Counted from the stretch's first letter, positions 33,296 through 47,000 are shown. The stretch: 64,000 nt of DNA from Lytechinus pictus (GCF_037042905.1 NC_087257.1:25185501-25249500); one strand, 5' to 3'. Notes: generated by a model from the letters alone, not told the origin. Translations and numbers: made by a program.

Positions 33296-36259
33296 ATGAT
33301 GGAAAATGAAAAAGATGGAGGTGCATGGGTAGCTACAAACTACCCAAGAGAACTCACAGAAAATGAGAAACAAAGGCTTGCTGAAGACCAAACTTGTGTC
33401 TCAGATTTCAAGCAGAATAAGCTGGAGATAGAGGCCAAAAAGAACTGGGATCTCTTCTACAAGAGGAACTCTACAAATTTCTTCAAGGATAGACACTGGA
33501 CAACCAGAGAGTTTGAGGAATTGATGTCAGAGGGTGAAGTAAGTACAGTTTGATTTTTTTATTAAGACGTCAAAATTCATGTCAAATAAGTTTTCTTGAA
33601 ACTTGAAAATTATTCACATCAACATTTAATTCAATTAAAAATTAAAAACTTTACTTTCTCAAATGAAAATTATGAGAAAAAATATTTCAGTAATCTTGAA
33701 TCACTAAAAATTGAATATTTTATAACTTGGCACATGGAGCAACTGCTCACGTTGAAATGTAAAAAAGTCAAAACAAAAAATCGAAACTCTTTTACTTTGG
33801 GGTGGATTTTCGTCAAACCTCTAAGCTCTATGTTGATTAATTTTTCTGAATTATCACACACTTAATATCAGGGTTGACTTGCCCATTCAGTTTTATTGAT
33901 GGTTCATATGATTTTTTTTTAAATTAAATTGTGTTTTTTCTTTTACCAGGAAGGAAAACAAAAATCACTATTAGAAGTTGGATGTGGTGTTGGCAACACA
34001 GTTTACCCTCTCCTAGATGCTAGTCCAGATATCTTCATCCACTGCTGTGATTTCTCTCCAAGAGCTGTGCAGTTTGTTAAGGTATGAACTCATTATCATC
34101 ATCAATACCCTCACCACCACCATCATCCACATCATCATCACCACCATCATCAGTGTCATCGCCACCACCTCCATCATCATCCTCATCATCATCATCACCA
34201 TCACCACCATCATTTTTTTTTTCACGGGAGGCAAAATATGAAGTAGGAATTACTGTCATTTCTTCCTAATATCTCATTGTGGGTGTGCAGGTTAACCATG
34301 GCACCAGGTTTTTCCACTATTTATACCAATAGTGCAGTGGGTTCTTAAGATGCAAAGGTGGTGACTCTCCCGTATGTCCCGTCTGAGGGATGGAGTGTTT
34401 TCCACTCTAACGTAGCCTGCATCTATGAAACTTGGGATGGGCAGGTTAGCACACAATGCTGTATTGAGTCATCCCTCTGCGATGAACCTATGCTTAGATG
34501 AGCTCATTGAGTCCCATGGTATTTGGTTCGACAGGCAGACGCTTTTTTTTAGATGAGTCAATTCGTTCCCTTAGAATATCTTCATCTTTGTTCAGAGTTG
34601 CAGGACCTCATATCCATTAAACTCATAGTGGCTTTTTTTCTTTTATTCCATGATGTAGGAGCACTCATTGTTCAACCCAGCTCGTATCAATGCATTCCAG
34701 TGTGACGTCACATGTGATGATCTGACCAATCACATAGCTGCATCCAGTGTTGACATGGCAACCATGTTCTTTGTTCTCTCAGCGATCCATCCAGATAAAA
34801 TGCTACAGTCAATAGAAAATATACACAGGGTAAATACCGTATTTAAAGGCAATTAAAAAATATACTCAGTTTGAAAGTTAATTTAATGTAGGTTCAAAAT
34901 GTATTTCTAAACTACATTGGGATATCCATCTTTGCTCTTCCTTTTCCTGTTTCTTGAAATGCCTTGCTGGCATAAAGCATATCCCAACAAGATAGAATTT
35001 TGACAGATAATGGCAAGAGCAAAAATCCCCCCCAAAACAATGAAAGAAGAAATGACTAAGGGGGTACTGCAAGAGATAATTTGCCAGTTAGTTTTTAGGT
35101 CAGAGAATCAATCATTAGTTTGCATCACTTGGAAAATGTTTGATCGCTTATCTGCTTCTTGCTACAGAAAGCATCAATAAATTTGGATAATATTGATACA
35201 GCAAGTACATTATTTTAGCAATTGATATTTGTAATAGCAAATAAGTTTTCTTGCAATACCTTTTAAGTTTACAATGTTACAAAATTTAGCATACTGGTGC
35301 TTTGATGAACAGAGTTGAAGATGTTTTTTACAAAATATTTCTGGTTGTTTTTCTGATTTAAAGAGGCTCCGATCCATGTCTACAATTATGCATGTTATTT
35401 TCATTTGCAGCAGTGGCACTGTAAAGAAGTGGATATCTAGACCAAGTTTGATACTCTTTCCCGGTGCAAGCAAATCCACCATGGAAATTTCAACTTGTAA
35501 AACATTCCATAATAGAATTTATTGTTTATTAGAAGTGTTTGCAATAGTTATTAGAATTTTCCATGCAATTGTTTCCTTTCACTATCACAGGTGATATGTC
35601 CTGGTGGGTTGGTGTTGTTCAGAGACTACGGACTCTATGACCATGCCATGCTTAGGTTCAGCAAGGGACACAAACTCAGTGAAAACTTCTATGTGAGGCA
35701 GGATGGGACGAGAGCATACTACTTTTCTACAGGTACAGTTGCCCCCACTCCCCCATCTCCCCCTACCCACTGCTCATTCGTTCTTATTCTGTCTACACCA
35801 AGGTGTATTAAATGGGTACCCTGTAGGAAGGAATTCCTTGAATGCTCAAACATGTGAACCAATCAGAAGAGTGTCTGCAAGTAACATAATAAGAGCTTGC
35901 ATGTTTTTTGCCAAGCTATTAAGTGTTCTTCTTCTTTTCTTTTATAGCAAGAAGTAACAATTTATTATGTTTTACCATTTTGTAGTTCGCATTCCATCTT
36001 ATCTTGTCTGCAGGCTTCACCTTCTCACACTGCATTTGGTACATGGGTGTGTTTAATATTGAACTATTTTTCCTCTTTTTATATATTTTTTTTTTTTTTC
36101 CCTCAAGATTTGCTGTCAGATCTTTTCCTCAAGGCTGGTTTTGATGTGGTCATCAACGAGTATGTCCACAGAGAGACGGTCAACAAGAAAGAAGGACTCT
36201 CTGTACCCAGGGTATTTGTCCAGAGTAAATTTGTGAAGAGAACCAGAGAGGATTCATGA
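33296..36259 (+). CDS. METTL6: tRNA N3-methylcytidine methyltransferase METTL6
   Basis: METTL6 is a SAM-dependent enzyme that makes 3-methylcytidine at position 32 of serine tRNAs (family knowledge). Five coding exons: 33296-33538, 33950-34081, 34659-34829, 35591-35732, 36108-36259 (TGA), total 279 aa, close to the 284 aa of the human protein as I recall it. Diagnostic blocks seen are [17 protein letters not shown] followed by TTREFEEL (residues about 52-77), SAM motif [11 protein letters not shown] (88-97), [47 protein letters not shown] and [20 protein letters not shown]. The start ATG lies 6 nt after an acceptor (TTCCATAG|GTAAAAATG), so an upstream noncoding exon must exist; I could not place it. 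Poly(A) signals AATAAA occur at 36499 and 37166. Confidence 0.95.
33580..33893. mobile_element. Partial AAAGG-type MITE in METTL6 intron
   Basis: The segment GGGGTGGATTTTCGTCAAAC through AGGGTTGACTTGCCC resembles the right half of the MITE at 29.9-30.4 kb (AACTCT...TTACTTT, GGATTTTCCTCAAACC). The left end is not identifiable. Confidence 0.4.
34085..34215. repeat. TCA/ATC trinucleotide microsatellite in METTL6 intron
   Basis: This is an imperfect run of TCA and CAC triplets just after the second coding exon of METTL6. It generates spurious ORFs on both strands (poly-Ser, poly-Met, poly-Asp), which I do not regard as genes. Confidence 0.85.
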
Positions 36260-39200
36260 CACTCATTAGGAGACTTCAAGAATTATGTTATTGATGGTTT
36301 ATAGAAATTATGAAAGACTCAAACTGCCCAACCTAGCACCAACACCAGCCAGGTTATACCAAAGACTAAGAAAATTGGACCTTCTGCTTTCTTGCCAGGC
36401 CCTCAGGGTGTCAGAATGGAGAAGAGTTATAGATTGATTTTATTATGTTGTGTCTGCTGGAATATGAGCTTATAGTTGAACTGATGACTCGAAGCTGTAA
36501 TAAACACCTCTCTCTCTCTCATTTGGCTGGTATAGAATACGGCGGGTTGGGAATCGCAAGAAGCGAGAAGAAATGCTGCAAATCTCAAGAGCCCTTGCTC
36601 TTATGACGTGCAAACACCCTTGCGAATATAACCAGAATTCTCCATTGTGAGGCAAGCAGACTGTCGGCCTAGATGATCTGGTAGAAGCTTCACCATTGAT
36701 AAAAAAAGGTGTTCCACACTAAAGTCGTGGTGTCTTTGCCACTGCTGAAAAGACCACCAATGACAAATTTGACAGTGGAACACCAAAGAATTGCATCCCG
36801 TAGCATGTTTCGCCCTACTGCCTGTTCTTGATTTCAAGTTGAGAATCCAACACAGAATTACTACAGACTGAATGTCTTCCTCCCTCTCATTGACTATTGT
36901 GGTACTCCTGCAGGACAGCTTCTGTCTCACACTGGGTAGAATAATACATTTGATGCATCTAGTTCCAGCCTTTATGGAGTACCTATGAAGATGTGCTTCT
37001 TGCAGCCGAGTCTGCTGAGATGTATGGTAGCGTGATTGATATTAGCTGTCTTGGGGCTATAAGTTTGCTATAAGGCTAGGTGGGATGATGTAGAGGCATG
37101 AGAAAGGTGAATTCTCTTTGTAAAACTCTTCACTTTTCTATACGCATTTTTGAGAAATTTTGTCCAATAAATATGACCATATTTTTATAAGGTAGGAATC
37201 ACTTTTTATATTTGTTTGTCTCATTTAAGGGAAGAGAGGAACTGCATAGTTTGTGAGAAAATCTGTGGAGCATTTGTCAATGCATCTTGTCATTTATTTT
37301 CATTGATAACTGTTACAAGCTTCTGAAATCCTTCCATCGGATTGGCCTCTTACAAGTCACTCCATGAAATGCTCCCCTTGTGTTTATATGAATCTTAGTG
37401 AATCTGTATTATATTGTGTGAAAGAATTGATTGTACCACCCAAGAAAGGTCTAGTAAAACACTCCTTCATAAAGACTGATAGTGAAGTACATGTATGTGA
37501 GGGAAACCAAGAGAAAAGGTATAATTGGGGAGAGATAGAAACGTTTATTCTGAGAGAGCAGTTCAAGTTTGGAAAGAAAGATGGGGGGGGGGAGTATGTC
37601 CAGACATGAGATGAGAGAAATGAAAGGAAGACAACAAAAAACAAATTTAGAGGAGTGAATCTAAAATTGTCATGATATGTTTATGAATAAAAGAAAGACA
37701 TATATTGGGAGGTGGAGGGAAAATTGAAATCTGCAATGATAGGGGAAGGGTAGAGTGAGAAATACTAGCATTTATTATCAGGAAGGTGATTCTGAAAGCT
37801 GTTTTAAGTTCTGCACAACTATACATGTGACTAGTTCCTTTGTGCAAAGTCATATTCTTAACGTTTGTGATTCACATCCGGTATATATGCGAGTTTAAAT
37901 TCATGCCAGTGAATTACTGGTCACAATTTTGAAGGCATTTAAGAAATTCAGTCCTACGACTTGATACACCAAAGAAACCATGTTGTCTCAAGCAAAATTA
38001 CAGGTTACCAGTCGTTATTCACGGCCTTAACCAGTTGTTTGTTAAAGCCGTGAATAACTTAAAGCAAACAGCTTTTTGAAATGCCCACATATACGGAAGA
38101 ACAAGAAAAATTGAAAGAGAGATGTTTGCGAGAGAACAAATGAATCCAATGGAATGAAAAGAAGTGGGAAGGATAATTAGGATAGAAATTGAAGCAAGAT
38201 ATCAAGAAATTTGATAATGGGAAAGAGATGCATATCAAGAGACTGGTGGAGATGAAAGTAAAGGCAAAGAACATGCTCTCTCTTTTCCACCTCTTTCTGT
38301 ACCCCTCTCCCTCTTTTCACACCTCCCTCTCTCTCTTCCACTTCTTACCCACCCCCTCAATTTGGCCCTCTCACTTCTTTTTATACCTCCCCCCCCCTCT
38401 CTCCCCATCCCTCATCTCACCTTTTTCTCTCTTCCTCTTCTCTCTGTTTACCCTCTTCATCCCACCCTCCTGCTTTCTCCCTTATCCCCCCCCCCTCAAT
38501 TCTTCAGTGCTGTTCAACCTCTCCAATATCTACAATCACAAAACACATGAAACAAAATCAATTCTATAAAAGCATTCATTTTATTTGAAAAAAAAAGCTT
38601 TACAAGAAAGGAACTGATAAAACATTTCCCCTGCTACACAAATTTATGTAAATCTATACCTTGACACCGACCTGCCTCTTCCCCAAAACACGGAAAATTA
38701 TGACTTTTGGCTAATCAGTTTGTCTAAGAAATGTTTGGTCTCATTCCCCGTTGTCTAATCCAAATTTGTCTACAACCAATTCACCCGTTTGTCTAATCAT
38801 CACATATACAAGACCCATTGATCTGTAACTAGTCTCCACTTACTCTCTAGCCACAAGTTGGTGTTTAAAAGAAAGAACCGACTGCAACTGATCGATCAAT
38901 ATTAGCAGTGGCAAATCAATCATTATTCTACGTTTCAAGATACAGATCATCAATCATATGCAACTTTCAATCGAATGAAAGATTCATGACTGATCTTTGG
39001 AGCTAAAATTGACTTAATCGTTTGCAAATTTCTTACAAATCCCCATTAATCTTTCCGATTTGGAGTTACACCAAATGGCTTTGGACTAAGGGAAAACATA
39101 ACCAACACCAAGTAGTATTTTAGAATACTCGGCCCAATTCAGTTGAATTCTATTTTTAACCAACTTGAGAAAAGAAGAAAGCAAGTTTTGATTCGTCAAA

Positions 39201-39270
39201 GAACCATCAGACGAGATGGTGGTGGGAGAAAATCAGGGATTAGACAAAACTGATTATTGATTCAAGGGGT
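36260..39270. other. Intergenic region between METTL6 and WDR12
   Basis: METTL6 3' UTR with AATAAA at 36499 and 37166, the hairpin at 38014-38058, and a CT/poly-C-rich tract at 38270-38510. A TTTATT at 38581 (AATAAA on the minus strand) could end WDR12 transcripts. No gene seen. Confidence 0.5.
38014..38058. repeat. Hairpin with 18-bp arms
   Basis: GTTATTCACGGCCTTAAC and GTTAAAGCCGTGAATAAC surround a 9-nt loop, with one mismatch. It lies between METTL6 and WDR12 (convergent 3' ends). No T-run follows, so no terminator role is claimed. Confidence 0.8.
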
Positions 39271-39276
39271 ATATCT

Positions 39277-39436
39277 GGGGCCCATTTCATAAAGAACTTG
39301 CAACTGCTGTAACTTTGTTCTTATGGCAACTACCATGGAAACCTTGATTCTAATTGGCTGCTGAGCCCTGTTACCATGGTAGTTGCCATAATGGCAAAGT
39401 TGCAACAGTTGCAAGTCCTTTATGAAACGGGCCCCA
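39277..39436. mobile_element. Short fold-back element, best-preserved GGGGCCC copy
   Basis: GGGGCCCATTTCATAAAGAA is inverted at the right end as TTTATGAAACGGGCCCC. Arms extend with few mismatches: CTTGCAACTG against CAGTTGCAAG, and ATGGCAACTACCATGG against CCATGGTAGTTGCCAT. Downstream of WDR12. Confidence 0.8.
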
Positions 39437-40015
39437 GATCTGGGGCCTTTTGAAGGAAACGTTGCATCAATCCAAAATGCACAATTCAAATTGACTGAGA
39501 ATCAAGATACATTGCATTTTTTGGAGTTGGTATTGACTGCAACTTTTCCTGCGAAGGCGCCTTGTCAATTATCACAGCAGACAGAATGATATTATTTCTT
39601 CATTTTGTTCAATAAAATGGTTTAAAACATTGAAATTAGTGAGTGTAAGTCACAAGACAACATTGTGGGAATAAAATGTGATAAAAATACAACTTATGAA
39701 CAATGTGCTATTCTTGCATAGCACACAATACATTATATGATTAGCTATACTCTGCACATCCAATGGGCCATGGTTTATCACTAGCCAGACTTTAGCTTCT
39801 ACGGCCTTTATACCCTACTAGTCCATCCAAGAAATTAATCCTACCACCCGCGCATTTATATTAAATTGGTCTTTATAAGAAGGATGTCTTTATAAAGACA
39901 TTCTCTTTAGTACATGCTCCAATGTGAAACATATTCAAGGGACAAAAGTTCCAGTAGGCTTTACCTAGTCCATTAGAGGAATGAATCCTACCACATACCC
40001 ATTTGCACTACTTTA

Positions 40016-40612
40016 ATAAAGGGGAATCCAGCCTTGGTCATAAAATGTGATGGTAAGGAGAAAGATAAATGAAACAGAATGGTGAAAGTTTGACAGAAAT
40101 CAGACAAGTAATAAGATAGTTGGCTGCTTTAAAACTGACATCCCTAAGACTATGTAGATTCAAACTGGCAACTGGGTATGTAAATTATGACAAGGGGCAA
40201 GGACAACTTTCCCATAGGCCATGTCCTTAATCATTAGGGATTTGTGGTTTAATCCTAAGTAACCATTCCCCTGGGGCAGTAAACTAAATATAACCCAGGT
40301 AGTATATTTTTTTATTTCCTCATGAAAGAAATATAATCTTAAGAAAAACTATTGGAAAAAAAATTACATGTTGGCCATTTTATGTATTGGAGTATATGGA
40401 AGAGTTGTCCTTGCCTTACATCATTATGACATCACATATACTGCCAATTTGAAGTCACCATGGGTATAGTGATTACCAATGTTTACAACTCTTAAAAATT
40501 CATAACTTTTTCATTGTTTGTCCAATATTGTTCAAACTTTCACCTATCAAATTGTCTGATTTTTCTTTTTCCTCTAAAAACAAGTTTTTTATGGGTTGGA
40601 TTCCCCTTTAAT
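40016..40612. mobile_element. MITE with AAAGGGGAATCCAGCC termini
   Basis: About 600 bp downstream of WDR12. The left end has AAAGGGGAATCCAGCC and the right end GGGTTGGATTCCCCTTTA. The interior is noncoding. Same terminal style as the other AAAGG elements. Confidence 0.75.
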
Positions 40613-41057
40613 CTTTATGAAGTTTCCCTGCAATACATGCTCCAATGAGATTAAACCATATTCAAGGGAGAAAAGATAAGGGGTCTTTATGAACAATCTT
40701 GTAAGGCATCTAGTCAAAAGTTAGAGTCATGTCTTTCCTGCAAGAATCCTGCAAGCGGCTTTTCAATACTTATCCTCACACTTCATCATTAATAAAATAA
40801 TAGACGTGCGAAAGCTACTATAAGACGCAAAGCACACTTATAGCGCGATTACCCCTAATAGACGTGATACAGACTTTTGACAAGTTGCCTTATACGCTCT
40901 TTATCAAAGATCCATAGATTCAATAAAGTTTCAATGTCACAGTTTTTCAAGTCATCATCATATTGTGCAGCCCTAGTGGGTAGGCCTCATTGACGATATC
41001 GTTGAAGATACCATTGTTGAGGATACTGATCATTGAGGATACCATGGAAGTAACTAC

Positions 41058-44000
41058 TCAGTCTGCCTTGTTGACGTCCGACGATGTCTCAGACGATAAT
41101 GCTTCTGATGTGCTAAACATATGAAGACAATTATCGGCTCCTCCGCATAAAAGCAGCTGTAACAAAAAAAGAATAATAATCAGCATTCAGTAACATGAAC
41201 ATCCACTGAGCCTATCAACAATTTCATATTTTTTAGTATGTTCATTTCCGGGATAAATAAAACATTATGCCTGTGAACCATTTCATGATACAATTGTCGG
41301 TCATTTTCACTGTCCACTGTTATAAGCTACTGAAATCCTTGCAAATGATTGGCTCTGAACAAAGTAGTCAGTGAAAATGACTACGAGATGCTTCATGAAA
41401 CACCTCCCCAGATCAACTGCATACAAAGGTATAGGTCAGGCAAGCCATCACATTATTGCATGAAAGCAGGGCATTACGAAGCAAGGGAGACATATACTTT
41501 CAAATTTGTATTGCATACAAATGAGAGTATAACTTACTGGGACTTTAACAAAACCTCAATTAGTTGTAAGGCTACTGCACACCTTAAGACCGGTGCACAC
41601 TCCCATTTTGGAACAAATTGCATTTTGCTCATTTTCAAATTAACTGAAAAAATACTTATTCTGGATGATTGCAAGCCTTTATTTTTGGAGTAAAGGCAAA
41701 ATTAGTTTCAAATTGTAGCCAATCGTACGATTGCTGTGACGTCACTAGATATTAAATTTGCTTATGTTCTAATAAGGACAGTAGTCACAGATTTGAACAT
41801 AGGTATTAGTACGGTGATTTAGAACATTACACATTAAGAGATTCCATGTCGCAATATTAGCATCAAATTCTATTTCATTTTATTCCAAAATCCGGGCACA
41901 GACTAATTGTAAAGTGTGCAGTGGCCTTTAAATTTAAACAGGGAACTATTCTCATCCTCATTTCTCAGTGGGGACATAATATACTACAGGGCATTCTTTG
42001 TGTACAAATATGGGCAAAAAAGGGGGGCAAAAAAAGGGGGTCACATGCCCCATGTGCCAACTCAACCTGGATGTATTTAAAAAAGCGTTTGTAAATCTAC
42101 GCACAACTTCACACATAACTGGAACATGTCCTCAGGTACTAAATCAGTTACATAGGGATATATCAATTATTACAAGAAGGGGCCTCCAGTCATATGTGCA
42201 GTCCTTCATAACTTACAAACAGCTTTGTGAAAACTCCCCCACCAGGGGCCTGTAACACAAAGCTTAGCAATGATCATAGAACAATTTTCTACGATTGATT
42301 GCATTGACTACAATGCACAATCAATCGTGAAAATCAAGCGTATGATTGATCGCTAACTTTTGTGTTACGGGATCCTGGTTACAGAAACAAATGTAAATGA
42401 GCTTCAAATTAATTTTAAATGCCGATTAATACTTACATCAGGTATTGACCAATCAACAGTCAGGATCTTCTCATCCAAACCTGTCATATTGAAGAGAGGT
42501 GCCTTCGGGCTGAGGAGAAAAAATGAAGTAAAAACAAGGATAAAGACCTTTCTGTAAATTTCTATCAGTTCCAACAAAAATGTAATTTGGAATGAACTAA
42601 AACAGGAAAATAATAGTGCCAGTTAAAGTATTATTTCAATAAGGTCTTATTCAAATAAAGGTATGGAATGACTTTGGAAAAAAAAGTAATAACTCGATCA
42701 GAATTATCATGTGCACAATGAATAACAAGCTTGATTTTTAACTAAACACAAGCTAAATCAAAATCATTACTACATCTGTCGACATTTAAACAGAATCAGA
42801 ATATAGCCTTTTCCCCCTTTACTAGTTAGTCTAATTCCAATATATCAAACAACATTATGGCTAGACATATTGGTCTCTCAGTCAGACCAACCATAAGGAC
42901 CAAAATAGGATTTTAGTGATAATGTCCTAGGTAGATCCTGAAATTAGAAAACTGGACTAAACTCCTAATACCCTTCTCTTTTGTTTAAATGTACAATACC
43001 TTCTAATGTCCCAGAGTTTCAAAGCCTTGTCATAGGATCCTGACAGAAGTTGATTCTGGTTGCTAGGCGACCACGACACCGATGATACCCATCCCGTGTG
43101 ATGAGTGAGTGATGACTTTACTACTGCTCCATCTGTACAAAATAAAACACGATTTAGTAATATTACGCTCTTTATTTTGTAAAACTTCTGCTATTCACAA
43201 TTATGATACCAGGGGGGTGTTTCACAAAGATTTAAGTATGACTTAATGTCACACTTAAATGCAGACGCGTACATATGCAATGCACAATCATATTGATCAA
43301 TACGCAGTAGTGCGCGTCCTCATGGCATGATCTGACCAATGCGGTCATGCTTTTTATACCATACACAACTAGGCATTGAGTGCGACTCTAAGTCATACTT
43401 ACTTCTTTGTGAAACGACCCCCAGGGGAGTGTCTAATTATGAGTCCATAGATCTGTCATGTTTGAATGAGGTTTGTAATCACTTTGAAAGAAAAGAAACT
43501 GTGATTTATGCAGTGTTGAGTACACAGTGGTCTACCTATCTCTCGGGATTGGCATGAGTAATTGTGTGGGGGTATTGTGGTCTAGTGGTAATGACTCTCA
43601 TCTTTCAATCAGAGTTACGTGAGTTCGAATCAAAGCCGTAGCGAGTTTTCTTTCCGCAAGAAATTTAATAATAATAACAATAGGCATTTATATAGCGCCA
43701 TCTATCTAGAAATAATCTAATCTGAGGCGCACTGTTTATTATTATTATTACCCCGGCTCTAGCTCGAGCTGCCTTTCAGCACTCAGTGCATTCAAGGAAT
43801 TAATCCTACCCGGTACCCATTCATCTCACCTGGGTTGAGTGCAGCACAATGTGGATACATTTCTTGCTGAAGGAAATTACGCCATGGTGGGATTCAAACC
43901 CACGACCCCGTTTCAAACTCAAAAGACTAATCCACTGGGCCACAACGCACCACAATTTACCCATGTTGTGCTGCACTCAACCCGCATGAGGTGAATGGGC

Positions 44001-47000
44001 ACCAGGCAGGATTAATTCTTTGAATGCACTGAGCTGGGGTGATATTAATATTGCATTTTAGAATAGATTATTTTTAGATAGATGGTGCAATATAAATGCC
44101 TATTATTATTATGCCACAATAAAGAGGCAAATTGCACGAATGTAACACAAATTTTTGACATACCTTTGATTCTTGGGTCCCATAACCTAACGTGCCTGTC
44201 CACACTACCGCTGGCTAGAAGTCCGTTCAAGGAAGAATGAGATAGACTTAGGAATGCCTTTGTACCTGTCTGGGGTGTTAAAAGAATGTAAGAATGTTAA
44301 TTAATTTCTTATTAAATGAAATATCTATAGAACTGGCATAGAATAAGGAAAACACTGAAAGAATCTGGGAATCGATTCGAAGTTTATTTTAGGTTCCAAA
44401 ATCAATCACAGTGTTGAGTGTGGGTGATTTGGTGTTTGATGTGTGAATGTATGATTACGTTATGATTATTGATGATTATTTGAATACTTGTAAAGGGGCA
44501 ACTGCCTACAAGATTTTAATCTTTTTGGTTGCCTCTTACCACATGTTGATTTTTCTTTTACATGAATGTATAAATAATATTTATTTGTTGTATGTCTTGT
44601 TACATTTATATATTATGTTATTTTACATTGCATTTAAATATTTTTATATGATTAATAAATGAATTGAACAGTTATTGCAATAAATAGCAGGTCTGCAGCA
44701 TGTAACAGATAATTTTTTTGGGGGGGGAATTGATCTATGAACAGCAAATTTGAACTGAAATTCACAATCAACAGGAACTAGCTTTGATGAAAAACCCCTT
44801 TACTAATTCAAGAAATAAAATGAGAAGAGTTGCAACATACATACCAAAGGCATATCATACACGTACATGTATAAAGAAACAAACAGGTTAGGAAATATTA
44901 ACAAGCCTATCAAGTTAAGAGAAAGGCAGTGAGGAGAGGTATAACTTACCTATAGTCAACAGAAAGAACATAAAAGATACTATGCAAATACTGCATAATA
45001 AGCTTAAAGAAAGAGCAAGGGAAGAGGTATAACATATCTTCATGGTTTTCACGAAGTCGGCCAATAGCCAAATTTGGTGAAAATTTCGATTTTGAGTTCT
45101 GACTGGATTTTAGTTAGTTATAGTGATGTCTACAACTTGACAAAATTTTAGGACCTAATCTTGTCTCGTTTCGTCATACGTGACGTCACATTAGTTGTCA
45201 GACACGAGCAAGTGGCCAAAACCGTTTTCACGAACTCGTTCAGCAGGCGCGCTTCTTGGAGTCGAGTTTGTGATGAAGCTCCTCTGACCTCAGACAAATA
45301 CACTTCAAATTCTGGTTCATGATGACATAAATGGTTAGTATTCGGATCGCAGATCAAGACCATAGGAAGTCCTGTGGAATCCTTGAGGGAGAGCTTCAAG
45401 GTGGCAGACAAAATCAGCTTAAGGAGAAAGAGCTAAGGGACAGTGTAAAGACCCACATCATGAGATTTCCTCGCACTGAAAGTCATTACTGCAGAGCAAC
45501 ATCCAAGTCTCAGTTCTTATCCTCAGATCTCAACCAGGAAAAAATGTATAGGATATACAAAGAAGAAAGCCCAGATGGTGCATCTATGTCACTCTACATG
45601 AAGGTGTTTAGTGAAATGGGACTCACGTTCCAGAGACTGAAAAAGGACCAGTGTGGATTGTGTGAATCCTACTATCACGGAACCCAAAACAAAAGGAAGA
45701 GCTTGAAGACTAGTTCCAGGCTCAAATAAGAAAAAAGACCAAAATAAGGGAAATCAAATCTAAAGCCAGAGAACGTGCATACACAGACCAGGCATACACT
45801 GCTGCAGTATTCGACTTGCAGCAGGTAATATATCTACCAAATCTTCTCGTTCGGAGTTGATCTATCGTCGCAGGTTGGCAAACTACAATTTCACGGTCTA
45901 TGAGTTACTTAACGTCTCAAGTTCATTGAAAACATAAGACATGCTAATACAGGCTTGTTAAAGAAAGACTATAACAAGAGGTGTAAGAGAGAACATGAAA
46001 AGATGTGTAACTCACGTACCAAATTTGACTTGTTAGAACCTTGTGCTACATCCCACATCTGTATGGTATGGTCCCATGATGCACTGCACACTTCATCCTT
46101 TCCTGTCCATATCACAGATGATACCGCTTCCTTGTGACCGTCAAGTGTTGCAATGGGCGTCTGCAAAAAGACGGACGAATATTCTAACTCTCCCACTTAT
46201 TGGTAAAAGTATACAAATTCTTTGAAAAAGCTCATTTTGTTACTTTAACCTCTTTCTGTTACAATAATTAAATATGTGATCCTTTTGTTAGTTGGATATT
46301 ATACATGTAAAACATCAATTCAATCTTCTTGTATAGGAAGAATGCTTTTATTTAAAAATGTACTAAATAAAAGTTAGCATTTAGTGTCTAATATAAGCTG
46401 ACATGGCACTTGATCTTATCCCATTTTGGTCTTCTGCCATTTGGTTTCATCAAACATGTTCTCATTTCATGTAGAATCGGCTGGGAGTTGAGAAAGTTCA
46501 TAAATTGTGTGTAGGCAAAAAAGAATCTGATGACTAGGATATCCATGAAATGCTTTGAAACAAAGTCAGACACAATAAGCGAAACCAAAAACTTTGATCA
46601 TCTTTAGTATTCATACTTATCCGTAGGGGCATCTCCCCCCCCCCCCCCCCCTTTGGTATGCCAATAGTTTGTTCTGACTTACTCTTATAACTGGTGCACT
46701 TCCATCTCTCCGTACTCTCTTCTTTTGTTGCTCCTGAATTTCTGGTGGTTCTTCTTCCCCTGAACTTGGAACTATAATGAAGGGGAGGGAACAAAGCAAG
46801 TAAACTTAGAATTTTAAGAAGAAAAAAGCAATTTAATTTGGATAGATAAGTAACATTTTAATATCAATGAAATAAAGTAACACTTGACTAAATGAGAGAG
46901 TGTATGCATCACATCAATGGAAATAAACTGATAAAATATAGATTGCCAAATAAATCTAATTAAATTAATCAATCAATTCATTAATCTATTAATATACTGC

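Noticed and set aside
34013-34269. Poly-Asp, poly-Ser and poly-Met reading frames
   Set aside because: They are translations of the TCA microsatellite in a METTL6 intron.
37364-37609. 81-aa frame downstream of METTL6
   Set aside because: No recognised motif, poor start context, and it lies in presumed 3' UTR/intergenic DNA with a poly-G run.
38189-38569. 126-aa reading frame rich in Pro, Ser, Phe and Leu
   Set aside because: It reads across a CT/poly-C tract; composition is low-complexity and no start context or homology is visible.
43569-43640. tRNA-like sequence with A and B boxes
   Set aside because: It lacks a proper acceptor stem and anticodon arm and continues into a SINE body, so it is a SINE head rather than a tRNA gene.
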